Source: Trileptium ribeirensis (lineage: Eukaryota; Nematoda; Enoplea; Enoplida; Thoracostomopsidae). From it: a stretch of DNA of 43,633 nucleotides. Made by a program: the position numbers and the translations under genes. Position 1 is the stretch's first letter. Every line of letters starts with the position of its first letter. The DNA is taken from NCBI GenBank assembly GCA_030248225.1, contig JASANE010003451.1:1-43633 (forward strand), written 5' to 3'. The notes beneath the pieces are model-generated. The model made no database searches. It saw only the letters and a list, made by a program, of their open reading frames with translations, and was not told where the DNA came from. Shown piece after piece: positions 1 through 13,800 of the stretch.

Positions 1-1
1 T

Positions 2-1174
2 CCGAATCTGCTGAACTTGCATTGTAGCTCCGAAATAGAGCCCTCTAGTCGAATTTCTTCCGTAGAATTTAATGCAACGCCTGACACGTTCCTGTTGGAG
101 GAACCCGAAGTTGGAGATGATAATAATAATATGGACTTTAATTGGACACAAGAGACTTTGTTGGAATATGTGAATAAGGAAAGAACGACACGATTACGTG
201 AATTGGACGAACGCTTGCATAAGCTGTTTCGAATGGACTTTGACAACAATGTACCCATTGAATTTGGAATTTTGAGAACGATGACAAACGAAGAACGTAT
301 TAGACTTCTAGGACCGGACTACATGTTCACCATTCCCAGTGAGAAAGTGAAAACGATGAAGTACCGCTATCCACGCATAGAATTTACTCCATTTCAACCC
401 AATCCAGGAGACCGAGGCGAAGAACGAATGGAAAATGCAGAGTTTATGATACCCGACAAGTGTTTAGGCCTTGGATGGCTCTGTCTACCACAACCGGGAA
501 TTCTCTTTTATAGACGTACCCTTATCGTAATAGAACAACTGAATAATCTAGCTCGACTGTTTGAGATACGTTTGGATGCATGCAGCCCGCCAGAACTTAA
601 AAGAGATGCAACTGTTTTAGCTCATTTATTAGGCGTAGTTTCACCAATCGAACACAGAACCACAGGGATTTACTTAAGTATCGTAGCTCTAGTCTCTCTG
701 GAACATCTTCTAGAGTTGGTGGGTAAATGCGTGAATGGCCACACGCTCCGCCAAGTCATGAAGGAAACCTATAGGGCTGAGCTAAGTTATAGACACCCTT
801 GTTTGAAATGTGGAGAAAATCATCTTGACCTGTCTAAGCCCTTAATTCTTCCCGAGAGTAAATGTCATTTTGACGGATATTATGGAAGGTGGAGTTACAC
901 AGGAACCTTATTTACCAGTTGTGCCTTTATCGATTTAGATGGAACTATTTGGCCTCGTTGGTCATACTTTATAGGATTAGGAACACAGTCAGCCAGAGTA
1001 AGCTACCGCAGTAGCAATTTAGAATTCCACGAGCTAATCAAACAAGCTCCTTATCTGTTAGATATTATTTTTCGCAATCAAGGTACCCAAGGTATCCCAG
1101 TAAATGAGTTGGTACAGCATATAACTGAACATACAACGTTTGAGAATGAATCTCATTGTCAGGTCCGCCCTTAG
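2..1174 (+). CDS. Uncharacterised protein, 5' end open at window edge
   Basis: One uninterrupted frame runs from the left edge to a TAG at 1172-1174. The frame is open upstream of position 17, where only a TTG would serve as start, so the true start is either outside the window or the first ATG at 131 (giving about 347 residues). I do not recognise the family. Visible features (numbering with codon 17-19 as residue 1): an acidic stretch near residues 28-38 followed by a charged, probably helical segment (about 45-75); a hydrophobic Trp/Leu/Pro-rich part (about 149-165); a Leu-rich helical part (about 195-237); a CLKC pair at 262-265 with further Cys at 283 and 302; and an aromatic-rich part (about 287-330). 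There is no signal peptide in view and no clear transmembrane segment. It ends about 64 bp before the satellite starts. An intronless frame this long beside repeats could be a large exon, a retrogene, or a transposon or endogenous viral gene. Nothing in it decides between these. Confidence 0.6.
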   Translation, partial: PNLLNLHCSSEIEPSSRISSVEFNATPDTFLLEEPEVGDDNNNMDFNWTQETLLEYVNKERTTRLRELDERLHKLFRMDFDNNVPIEFGILRTMTNEERIRLLGPDYMFTIPSEKVKTMKYRYPRIEFTPFQPNPGDRGEERMENAEFMIPDKCLGLGWLCLPQPGILFYRRTLIVIEQLNNLARLFEIRLDACSPPELKRDATVLAHLLGVVSPIEHRTTGIYLSIVALVSLEHLLELVGKCVNGHTLRQVMKETYRAELSYRHPCLKCGENHLDLSKPLILPESKCHFDGYYGRWSYTGTLFTSCAFIDLDGTIWPRWSYFIGLGTQSARVSYRSSNLEFHELIKQAPYLLDIIFRNQGTQGIPVNELVQHITEHTTFENESHCQVRP

Positions 1175-4100
1175 TCGGGGTCGTATGGGCATTACGTCTG
1201 GGAAGTGCGTAATGCAGCAGCGTCACGTCGATATTACATATATATACTATAATTTTCAGATCGGCGGCCAGAGACACTGTTTTGGCTAGCGTTTAGATGA
1301 TAATGATGATAGCTTTCTAACCACAATGCTATAAATGAGACCAACTGTTATACTGCTCTCACAGTTTCGATGAATACAGTTCATTGCCATGGACGCAGTT
1401 TTCATGTGGTTATAACGCACGGAGCGTAGAATAAACACTTTCTCTCTGTAGAAGAAACACTTTCGCTATGTTTCCAGTCGCCTCCCTTTACTACACATAC
1501 GTTTGTAACATGTTATTCTGTAGGACACTTGACATTATTGGTTTATATAGTTTTAAGATATAACAATATAAGGTATATATACTGTAATGTTTTGATCAGC
1601 AGCCAGAGACACTGTTTTGGCTAGCGTTTAGATGATAATGATGATAACTTTCTAACCACAATGCTATAAATGAGACCAACTGTTATACTGCTCGCACGGT
1701 TTCAATGAATACAGTTCATTGCCATGGACGCAGTTTTCACGTGGTTATAACGCATGGAGCGTAGAATAAACACTTTCACTCTATAAAAGAAACACTTTCG
1801 CTATGTTTCCAGTCGCCCCCCTTTACTACACATACGTTTGTTGCATGTTATTCTGTAGGAAACTTGACATTATTGGTTTATATAGTTCTAAGATATAATA
1901 ATGGAAGGTATATATACTATAATTTTCAAATCAGCAGCCAGAGACACTGTTTTGGCCAGCGTTTAGATGATAATGATGATAACTTTCTAACCACAATGAT
2001 ATAAATGAGACCATCTGTTATACTGCTCGCACGGTTTCAATGAATACAGTTCATTGCCATGGACGCAGTTTTCATGTGGTTAGAACGCATGGAGCGTCGA
2101 ATAAACAGTTTCGTTCTGTAGAAGAACCACTTTCGCTATGTTTCCAGTCGAATCCCTTTACTACACATACGTTTATTACATGTTATTCTGTAGGAAACTT
2201 GACATTATTGGTTTATATAGTTCTAAGATAAAATAATAGAAGGTATATACTATAATATTTTGATCAGCAGCCAGAGACACTGTTTTGGCTAGCGTTTAGA
2301 CGATAATGATGATAACTTTCTAACCACAATTCTATAAATGAAACCAACTGTTATACTGCTCGCACAGTTTCAATGAATACAGTTCATTGCATGGACGCAG
2401 TTTTCATGTGGTTATAACGCATGGAGCGTAGAATAAACACTTTCGCTATGTTTCCAGTCGCCTGCCTTTACTACACATACGTTTGTTACATGTTATTGTG
2501 TAGGAAACTTGACATTATTGGTTTATATAGTTCTAAGATAAAATAATAGAAGATATATATACTATAATGTTTTGTTTTGGCTAGCCTTTAGATGATAATG
2601 ATGATAACTTTATAACCACAATGCTATAAATGAAACCAACTGTTATACTGCTCGCACAGTTTCAATGAATACAGTTCATTGCCATGGACGCAGTTTTCAT
2701 GTGGTTATAACGCATGGAGCGTAGAATAAACATTTTCGCTCTGCAGAAGAAACACTTTCTCTATGTTTCCAGTCGCCTCCCTTTACTACACATACGTTTG
2801 TTACATGTTATTCTGTAGGAAACTTGACATTATTGGTTTATATAGTTCTAAGATATAATAATAGAAGGTATATATACTATAATTTTCAGATCAGCGGCCA
2901 GAGACACTGTTTTGGCTAGCGTTTAGACGATAATGATGATAACTTTCTAACCACAATTCTATAAATGAAACCAACTGTTATACTGCTCGCACAGTTTCAA
3001 TGAATACAATTCATTGCATGGACGCAGTTTTCATGTGGTTATAACGCATGGAGCGTAGAATAAACAATTTCGTTCTAGAGCACTTTCGCTGTTTCCAGGC
3101 GTCTCCCTTTACTACACATACTTTTGTAACATGTTATTCTGTTAGGACGCTTGACATTATTGGTTTATATAGTTTTAAGATATAACAATGGAAGGTATAT
3201 ATACTATAATGTTTTGATCAGCAGCCAGAGACACTGTGTTGGCTAGCGTTTAGATTATAATGATGATAACTTTCTAACCACCATGCTATAAATGAGACCA
3301 ACTGTTATACTGCTCGCACAGTTTCAATGAATACAGTTCATTGCATGGACGCAGTTTTCATGTGGTTATAACGCATGGAGCGTAGAATAAACAATTTCGT
3401 TCTGTAGAAGAAACACTTTCGCTGTTTCCAGTCGTCTCCCTTTACTACACATACGTTTGTAACATGTTATTCTGTAGGACGCTTGACATTATTGGTTTAT
3501 ATAGTTTTAAGATATAACAATGGAAGGTATATATACTATAATGTTTTGATCAGCAGCCAGAGACACTGTTTTGGCTAGCGTTTAGATTATAATGATGATA
3601 ACTTTCTAACCACCATGCTATAAATGAGACCAACTGTTATACTGCTCGCACAGTTTCAATGAATACAGTTCATTGTATGGACGCAGTTTTCATGTGGTTA
3701 TAACGCATGGAGCGTAGAATAAACAATTTCGTTCTGTAGAAGAAACACTTTCGCTGTTTCCAGTCGTCTCCCTTTACTACACATACGTTTGTAACATGTT
3801 ATTCTGTAGGACGCTTGACATTATTGGTTTATATAGTTTTAAGATATAACAATGGAAGGTATATATACTATAATGTTTTGATCAGCAGCCAGAGACACTG
3901 TTTTGGCTAGCGTTTAGATGATAATGATGATAACTTTCTAACCACAATGCTATAAATGAGACCAACTGTATCTGCTCGCACGGTTCAATGAATACAGTTC
4001 ATTGCCATGGAGGCAGTTTTCATGTGGTTATAACGCATGGAGCGTAGAATAAACACTTTCGCTATGTTTCCAGTCGCCTCCCTTTACTTACACATACGTT

Positions 4101-7100
4101 TGTTACATGTTATTCTGTAAGAAATCTTACATTATTGGTTTATATAGTTCTAAGATATAATAATGGAAGGTATATATACTATAATTTTCTGATCAGCAGC
4201 CAGAGACACTGTTTTGGCTAGCGTTTAGATGATAATGATGGTAACTTTCTAACCACAATGCTATAAATGAGACCAGCTGTTATACTGCTCGCACAGTTTC
4301 AATGAATACAGTTCATTGCCATGGACGCAGTTTTCATGTGGTTGTAACGCATGGAGCGTGGAATAAACACTTTCGCTCTGTAGAAGAAACACTTTCGCTA
4401 TGTTTCCATACGTTTGTTACATGTTATTCTGTAGGACATTGACATTAATGGTTTATATAGTTCTAAGATATAATAATAGAAGGTATAATATATACTATAA
4501 TTTTCTGATCAGCAGCCAGAGACACTGTTTTGGCTATCATTTAGATGATAATGATGTAACTTTCTACCACAATGCTATAAATGAGACCAACTGTTATACT
4601 GCTCGCACAGTTTCAATGAATACAGTTCATTGCATGGACGCAGTTTTCATGTGGTTGTAACGCATGAGCGTAGATAAACACTTTTCGTTCTGTAGAAGAA
4701 ACACTTTCGCTGTTTCCAGTCGTCTCCCTTTACTACACATACGTTTGTAACATGTTATTCTGTAGGACGCTTGACATTATTGGTTTATATAGTTTTAAGA
4801 CATAACAATGGAAGGTATATATACTATAATGTTTTGATCAGCAGCCAGAGACACTGTTTTGGCTAACGTTTAGATGATAATGATGATAACTTTCTAACCA
4901 CAATTCTATAAATGAAACCAACTGTTATACTGCTCGCACAGTTTCAATGAATACAGTTCATTGCCATTGACGCAGTTGTCATGTGGTTGTAACGCATGGA
5001 GCGTGGAATAAACACTTTCGCTCTGTAGAAGAAACACTTTCGCTATGTTTCCATACGTTTGTTACATGTTATTCTGTAGGACATTGACATTAATGGTTTA
5101 TATAGTTCTAAGATATAATAATAGAAGGTATAATATATACTATAATTTTCTGATCAGCAGCCAGAGACACTGTGTTGGCTAGCGTTTAGATGATAATGAT
5201 GATAACTTTCTAACCACAATGCTATAAATGAGACCAACTGTTATACTGCTCCACAGTTTCAATGAATACAGTTCATTGCATGACGCATTTTCATGTGGTT
5301 ATACGCATGGAGCGTAGATAAATTTGTTCTTGAAGAAACACTTTCGCTGTTTCCAGTCGCCTCCCTTTACTACACATACGTTTGTAATATGTTATTCTGT
5401 AGGACACTTGACATTATTGGTTTATATAGTTCTAAGATAAAATAATAGAAGGTATATACTATAATATTTTGATCAGCAGCCAGAGACACTGTTTTGGCTA
5501 ACGTTTAGATGATAATGATGATAACTTTCTAACCACAATTCTATAAATGAAACCAACTGTTATACTGCTCGCACAGTTTCAATGAATACAGTTCATTGCC
5601 AGTGACGCAGTTGTCATGTGGTTGTAACGCATGGAGCGTGGAATAAACACTTTCGCTCTGTAGAAGAAACACTTTCGCTATGTTTCCATACGTTTGTTAC
5701 ATGTTATTCTGTAGGACATTGACATTAATGGTTTATATAGTTCTAAGATATAATAATAGAAGGTATAATATATACTATAATTTTCTGATCAGCAGCCAGA
5801 GACACTGTGTTGGCTAGCGTTTAGATTATAATGATGATAACTTTCTAACCACCATGCTATAAATGAGACCAACTGTTATACTGCTCGCACAGTTTCAATG
5901 AATACAGTTCATTGCATGGACGCAGTTTTCATGTGGTTATAACGCATGGAGCGTAGAATAAACACTTTCGCTATGTTTCCAGTCGCCTGCCTTTACTACA
6001 CATACGTTTGTTACATGTTATTCTGTAGGAAACTTGACACTATTGGTTTATATACTTCTAAGATATAATAATAGAAGGTATATATACTATAATTTTCAGA
6101 TCAGCGGCCAGAGACACTGTTTTGGCTAGCGTTTAGATGATAATGATGATAACTTTCTAACCACAATGCTATAAATGAGACCAACTGTTATACTGCTCTC
6201 ACAGTTTCAATGAATGCAGTTCATTGCAATGGACGCAGTTTTCATGTGGTTATAACGCATGGAGCGTAGAATAAACACTTTCGTTCTGTAGAAGAAACAC
6301 TTTCGCTATGTTTCCAGTCGCCTCCCTTTACTACACATACGTTTGTAACATGTTATTCTGTAGGACACTTGACATTATTGGTTTATATAGTTTTAAGATA
6401 TAACAATAGAAGGTATATATACTATAATGTTTTGATCAGCAGCCAGAGACACTGTTTTGGCTAGCGTTTAGATGATAATGATGATAACTTTCTAACCACA
6501 ATGCTATAAATGAGACCAACTGTTATACTGCTCGCACGGTTTCAATGAATACAGTTCATTGCCATGGACGCAGTTTTCACGTGGTTATAACGCATGGAGC
6601 GTAGAATACACTTTCCTCTTAAAACACTTTCTTTTTCCTCCCCCCTTTCTACATCGTTTTTATTTATTCTTGAACTTACATTATTGGTTTATATAGTTCT
6701 AAGATATAATAATGGAAGGTATATATACTATAATTTTCAAATCAGCAGCCAGAGACACTGTTTTGGCTAGCGTTTAGATGTAATATGATAACTTTCTAAC
6801 CACAATATATAAATGGCATCTTTATATCTGGTTTCAATGATAGTTCATTCATGACGCAGTTTTCATGTGGTTAGAACGCATGGACTCGAATAAACAGTTT
6901 CGCTATGTAGAAGAACCACTTTCGCTATGTTTCCAGTCGAATCCCTTTACTACACATACGTTTATTACATGTTATTCTGTAGGAAACTGACATTATTGGT
7001 TTATATAGTTCTAAGATAAAATAATAGAAGTATATACTATAATATTTTGATCAGCAGCCAGAGACACTGTTTTGGCTAGCGTTTAGACGATAATGATGAT

Positions 7101-8067
7101 AACTTTCTAACCACAATTCTATAAATGAAACCAACTGTTATCTCTCGCACAGTTTCAATGAATACAGTTCATTGCCATGGACGCAGTTTTCATGTGGTTA
7201 TAACGCATGGAGCGTAGAAGAAACACTTTCGCTATGTTTCCAGTCGCCTGTCTTTACTACACATACGTTTGTTACATGTTATTGTGTAGGAAACTTGACA
7301 TTATTGGTTTATATAGTTCTAAGATAAAATAATAGAAGATATATATACTATAATGTTTTGTTTTGGCTAGCCTTTAGATGATAATGATGATAACTTTATA
7401 ACCACCATGCTATAAATGAGACCAACTGTTATACAGCTCGCACAGTTTAAATGAATACAGTTCATTGCCATGACGAGTTTTCATGTGGTTATAACGCATG
7501 GAGCGTTAGAATAACATTTTCGCTCTGTAGAAAACACTTTCTCTATGTTTCCAGTCGCCTCCCTTTACTACACATACGTTTGTTCATGTTATTCTGTAGG
7601 AAACTTGACATTATTGGTTTATATAGTTCTAAGATATAATAATAGAAGGTATATATACTATAATTTTAGATCAGAGCCAGAGACACTGTTTTGGCTAGCG
7701 TTTAGATGATAATGATGATAACTTTCTAACCACAATTCTATAAATAAACCAACTGTTATACTGCTCGCAAGTTTAAATGAATACAGTTCATTGCATGCCA
7801 GTTTTCATGTGGTTGTAACGATGGAGCGTGAATACACTTTCGCTTGTAGAGAACACTTTCGCTGTGTTTCCATACGTTTGTTACATGTTATTCTGTAGGA
7901 CATTGACATTATTGGTTTATATAGCTCTAAGATATAATAATGGAAGGTTTATACTATAATTTTCTGATCAGCAGCCAGAGACACTGTTTTGGCTAGCGTT
8001 TAGATGATAATGATGATAACTTTCTAACCACCATGCCATAAATGAGACCAACTGTTATACTGCTCGC

Positions 8068-8744
8068 TAGAGTTGAGCGGTCGGGTATTCGTATTTTTAG
8101 AAAATGGGTCGGGTCGGTATTTACTCAAATTCGGGTCGGGTCCGGGTATTTTTCAAGAAATGGTCCGGTGAAAAATACGAAAATTAAGTGTTGTGTTGAT
8201 ATTGATTGAGAAGGGGTGGATATGTAAAGGTTAAATGAAAAGATTCGTTTTTGATATTGGTTTATACTTCGCGTTCGTTAGGGTGTAGATATTGGTTCTT
8301 TTGTGAAAAAGTAAGGTAAAAATAAGGTGGTAGGGTGGATATATTTTTATAAGTAATATAGAGTATAGACAGAGAAAAGATGGTTTGAAGAGATAAAAAC
8401 TTTGACAGTTGTAGTTGTTAACGCCTTGCAAAGATATGTAAACAAGCGAGTATATTTCTATTTTAGAAGCGAGCTAGGATTTCAGTATTTCGCCTTAGTA
8501 GGTGCGCATCTTCTCTCATTTGTTTCGACATTATGGCCTGGTATTTTACCCCTTACAATTTTTATTTCTCTCGTCAACTTCTGTTCCGGTATTTTTGTTT
8601 CAAAATTCCGGTCGGTTTGCCTCCAACAATTCGGGTCGGATTTTTCAAATTCGGGTCGGGTCGGGTATTTCTTTCCAAAATTGGTCCGGTATTTTCTTTA
8701 TTCGGGTCGGGTCCGGGTATTAATTTTTAACTTTTGCAACTCTA
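8068..8744. mobile_element. hAT-type miniature element inserted in the satellite
   Basis: The 677-bp insert interrupts a satellite monomer. Its ends are an 8-bp perfect terminal inverted repeat, TAGAGTTG and CAACTCTA, and it is flanked by a perfect 8-bp direct repeat CTGCTCGC (8060-8067 and 8745-8752) that is single in uninterrupted monomers. An 8-bp target duplication with a TAGnGTTG-like end is the hallmark of the hAT superfamily. Both subterminal regions carry repeats of CGGGTCGGGT and its relatives (8091-8165 and 8586-8720), typical of hAT transposase-binding regions. No transposase is encoded, so it is non-autonomous. Open frames across 8402-8806 run through the element into the satellite and are not genes. 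Confidence 0.88.
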
Positions 8745-10815
8745 CTGCTCGCACAGTTTCAATGAATACAGTTCATTGCATGGACGCAGTTTTCATGTGG
8801 TTATAACGCATGGAGCGTAGAATAAACACTTTCGCTATGTTTCTAGTCGCCTGCCTTTACTAAACATAAGTGGGTTACATGTTATTCTGTAGGGAACTTG
8901 ACATTATTGGTTTTTATAGTTTATATAGCACAGTTTCAATGAATACAGTTCATTGCATGGACGCAGTTTTCATGTGGTTGTAACGCATGGAGCGTAGAAT
9001 AAACACTTTTTCTCTGTAGAAGAAACACTTTCGCTATGTTTCCAGTCGCCTCCCTTTACTACACATACGTTTGTAATATGTTATTCTGTAGGACACTTGA
9101 CATTGTTGGTTTATATAGTTTTAAGATATAATAATAGAAGGTATATATACTATAATGTTTTGATTAGCAGCCAGAGACACTGTTTTGGCTAGCGTTTAAA
9201 TGATAATGATGATAACTTTCTAACCACCATGCTATAAATGAGACCAACTGTTATACTGCTCGCACAGTTTCAATGAATACAGTTCATTGCATGGACGCAG
9301 TTTTCATGTGGTTATAACGCATGGAGCGTAGAATAAACAATTTCGTTCTGTAGAAGAAACACTTTCGCTGTTTCCAGTCGTCTCCCTTTACTACACATAC
9401 GTTTGTAACATGTTATTCTGTAGGACGCTTGACATTATTGGTTTATATAGTTTTAAGATATAACAATGGAAGGTATATATACTATAATGTTTTGATCAGC
9501 AGCCAGAGACACTGTTTTGGCTAGCGTTTAGATGATAATGATGATAACTTTCTAACCACAATGCTATAAATGAGACCAACTGTTATACTGCTCTCACAGT
9601 TTCAATGAATGCAGTTCATTGCAATGGACGCAGTTTTCATGTGGTTATAACGCATGGAGCGTAGAATAAACAATTTCGTTCTGTAGAAGAAACACTTTCG
9701 CTGTTTCCAGGCGTCTCCCTTTACTACACATACTTTTGTAACATGTTATTCTGTAGGACGCTTGACATTATTGGTTTATATAGTTTTAAGATATAACAAT
9801 GGAAGGTATATATACTATAATGTTTTGATCAGCAGCCAGAGACACTGTGTTGGCTAGCGTTTAGATTATAATGATGATAACTTTCTAACCACCATGCTAT
9901 AAATGAGACCAACTGTTATACTGCTCGCACAGTTTCAATGAATACAGTTCATTGCATGGACGCAGTTTTCATGTGGTTATAACGCATGGAGCGTAGAATA
10001 AACAATTTCGTTCTGTAGAAGAAACACTTTCGCTGTTTCCAGGCGTCTCCCTTTACTACACATACGTTTGTAACATGTTATTCTGTAGGACGCTTGACAT
10101 TATTGGTTTATATAGTTTTAAGATATAACAATGGAAGGTATATATACTATAATGTTTTGATCAGCAGCCAGAGACACTGTGTTGGCTAGCGTTTAGATTA
10201 TAATGATGATAACTTTCTAACCACCATGCTATAAATGAGACCAACTGTTATACTGCTCGCACAGTTTCAATGAATACAGTTCATTGCATGGACGCAGTTT
10301 TCATGTGGTTATAACGCATGGAGCGTAGAATAAACAATTTCGTTCTGTAGAAGAAACACTTTCGCTGTTTCCAGTCGTCTCCCTTTACTACACATACGTT
10401 TGTAACATGTTATTCTGTAGGACGCTTGACATTATTGGTTTATATAGTTTTAAGATATAACAATGGAAGGTATATATACTATAATGTTTTGATCAGCAGC
10501 CAGAGACACTGTTTTGGCTAGCGTTTAGATGATAATGATGATAACTTTCTAACCACAATGCTATAAATGAGACCAACTGTTATACTGCTCGCACGGTTTC
10601 AATGAATACAGTTCATTGCCATGGAGGCAGTTTTCATGTGGTTATAACGCATGGAGCGTAGAATAAACACTTTCGCTATGTTTCCAGTCGCCTCCCTTTA
10701 CTACACATACGTTTGTTACATGTTATTCTGTAAGAAACTTGACATTATTGGTTTATATAGTTCTAAGATATAATAATGGAAGGTATATATACTATAATCT
10801 TCAGATCAGCAGCCA

Positions 10816-13800
10816 GAGACACTGTTTTGGCTAGCGTTTAGATGATAATGATGGTAACTTTCTAACCACAATGCTATAAATGAGACCAACTGTTATACTG
10901 CTCGCACAGTTTCAATGAATACAGTTCATTGCCATGGACGCAGTTTTCATGTGGTTAGAACGCATGGAGCGTCGAATAAACAGTTTCGCTCTGTAGAAGA
11001 ACCACTTTCGCTATGTTTCCAGTCGAATCCCTTTACTACACATACGTTTATTACATGTTATTCTGTAGGAAACTTGACATTATTGGTTTATATACGTAGT
11101 TCTAAGATAAAATAATAGAAGGTATATACTATAATGTTTTGATCAGCAGCCAGAGACACTGTTTTGGCTAGCGTTTAGATGATAATGATGATAACTTTCT
11201 AACCACAATTCTATAAATGAAACCAACTGTTATACTGCTCGCACAGTTTCAATGAATACAGTTCATTGCCATGGACGCAGTTTTCATGTGGTTATAACGC
11301 ATGGAGCGCAGAATAAACATTTTTGCTCTGTAGAAGAGACACTTTTGCTATGTTTTCAGTCGCCTCCCTTTACTACACATACGTTTGTTACATGTTATTC
11401 TGGAGTAAATTTGACATTATTGGTTTATATAGTCTCTAAGATAAAATAATAGAAGGTATATATCATAATTTTCTGATCAGTATCCAGAGACACTGTGTTG
11501 GCTAGCGTTTAGATGATAATTATAATAACTTTCTAACCACAATTCTATAAATGAGACCATCTGTTATACTGCCCGCAGAGTGTCAATGAATACAGTTCAT
11601 TGCATGGACGCAGTTTTCATGTGGTTATAACGCATGGAGCGTAGAATAAACACTTTCGCTATGTTTCCAGTCGCCTCCCTTTACTACACATACGTTTGTT
11701 ACATGTTATTCTGTAGGAAACTTGACATTATTGGTTTATATAGTTCTAAGATATAATAATAGAAGGTATATATACTATAATTTTCAGATCAGCGGCCAGA
11801 GACACTGTTTTGGCTAGCGTTTAGATGATAATGATGATAACTTTCTAACCACAATTCTATAAATGAAACCAACTGTTATACTGCTCGCACAGTTTCAATG
11901 AATACAGTTCATTGCATGGACGCAGTTTTCATGTGGTTGTAACGCATGGAGCGTGGAATAAACACTTTCGCTTTGTAGAAGAAACACTTTCGCTATGTTT
12001 CCATACGTTTGTTACATGTTATTCTGTACGACATTGACATTAATGGTTTATATAGTTCTAAGATATAATAATAGAAGGTATATATACTATAATTTTCTGA
12101 TCAGCAGCCAGAGACACTGTGTTGGCTAGCGTTTAGATGATAATGATGATAATTTTCTAACCACCATGCCATAACTGAGACCAACTGTTATACTGCTCGC
12201 ACAGTTTCAATGAATACAGTTCATTGCATGGACGCAGTTTTCATGTGGTTATAACGCATGGAGCGTAGAATAAACACTTTCGCTATGTTTCCAGTCGCCT
12301 GCCTTTACTACACATACGTTTGTTACATGTTATTCTGTAGGGAACTTGACATTATTGGTTTATATAGTTTATATAGCACAGTTTCAATGAATACAGTTCA
12401 TTGCATGGACGCAGTTTTCATGTGGTTGTAACGCATGGAGCGTAGAATAAAGACTTTCTTTCTGTAGAAGAAACACTTTCGCTATGTTTCCAGTCGCCTC
12501 CCTTTACTACACATACGTTTGTAACATGTTATTCTGTAGGACACTTGACATTATTGGTTTATATAGTTTTAAGATATAATAATAGAAGGTATATATACTA
12601 TAATCTTCAGATCAGCAGCCAGAGACACTGTTTTGGCTAGCGTTTAGATGATAATGATGGTAACTTTCTAACCACAATGCTAAAAATGAGACCAACTGTT
12701 ATACTGCTCGCACGGTTTCAATAAATACAGTTCATTGCCATGGACGCAGTTTTCACGTGGTTATAACGCATGGAGCGTAGAGTAAACACTTTCGCTCTGT
12801 AGAAGAACCACTTTCGCTATGTTTCCAGTCGAATCCCTTTACTACACATACGTTTATTACATGTTATTCTGTAGGAAACTTGACATTATTGGTTTATATA
12901 GTTCTAAGATAAAATAATAGAAGGTATATACTATAATGTTTTGATCAGCAGCCAGAGACACTGTTTTGGCTAGCGTTTAGATGATAATGATGATAACTTT
13001 CTAACCACAATTCTATAAATGAAACCAACTGTTATACTGCTCGCACAGTTTCAATGAATACAGTTCATTGCCATGGACGCAGTTTTCATGTGGTTATAAC
13101 GCATGGAGCGCAGAATAAACATTTTCGCTCTGTAGAAGAGACACTTTCGCTATGTTTTCAGTCGCCTCCCTTTACTACACATACGTTTGTTACATGTTAT
13201 TCTGTAGTAAACTTGACATTATTGGTTTATATAGTTCTAAGATAAAATAATAGAAGGTATATATTCTATAATTTTCTGATCAGTATCCAGAGACACTGTG
13301 TTGGCTAGCGTTTAGATGATAATGATGATAACTTTCTAACCACAATGCTATAAATGAGACCATCTGTTATACTGCCCGCACAGTGTCAATGAATACAGTT
13401 CATTGCCATGGACGCAGTTTTCATGTGGTTGTAACGCATGGAGCGTAGAATAAACACTTTCGCTATGTTTCCAGTCGCCTCCCTTTACTACACATACGTT
13501 TGTTACATGTTATTCTGTAGGACAGTTGACATTATTGATTTATATAGTTCTAAGATATAATAATTGAAGGTAAAAATACTATAATGTTTTGATCAGCAGC
13601 CAGAGACACTGTTTTGGCTAGCGTTTAGATGATAATGATGATAACTTTCTAACCACAATTCTATAAATGAAACCAACTGTTATACTGCTCGCACAGTTTA
13701 AATGAATACAGTTCATTGCATGGACGCAGTTTTCATGTGGTTGTAACGCATGGAGCGTGGAATAAACACTTTCGCTTTGTAGAAGAAACACTTTCGCTAT

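Noticed and set aside
2..1174. Assignment of the unknown frame to a viral or gag-like family
   Set aside because: No motif specific to any such family could be seen; the CLKC pair alone is not a zinc knuckle.
8402..8806. 134-codon frame crossing the hAT insert
   Set aside because: It starts at a non-ATG codon in the transposon and ends in a satellite monomer; the GTC-GGG repeats alone keep it open.
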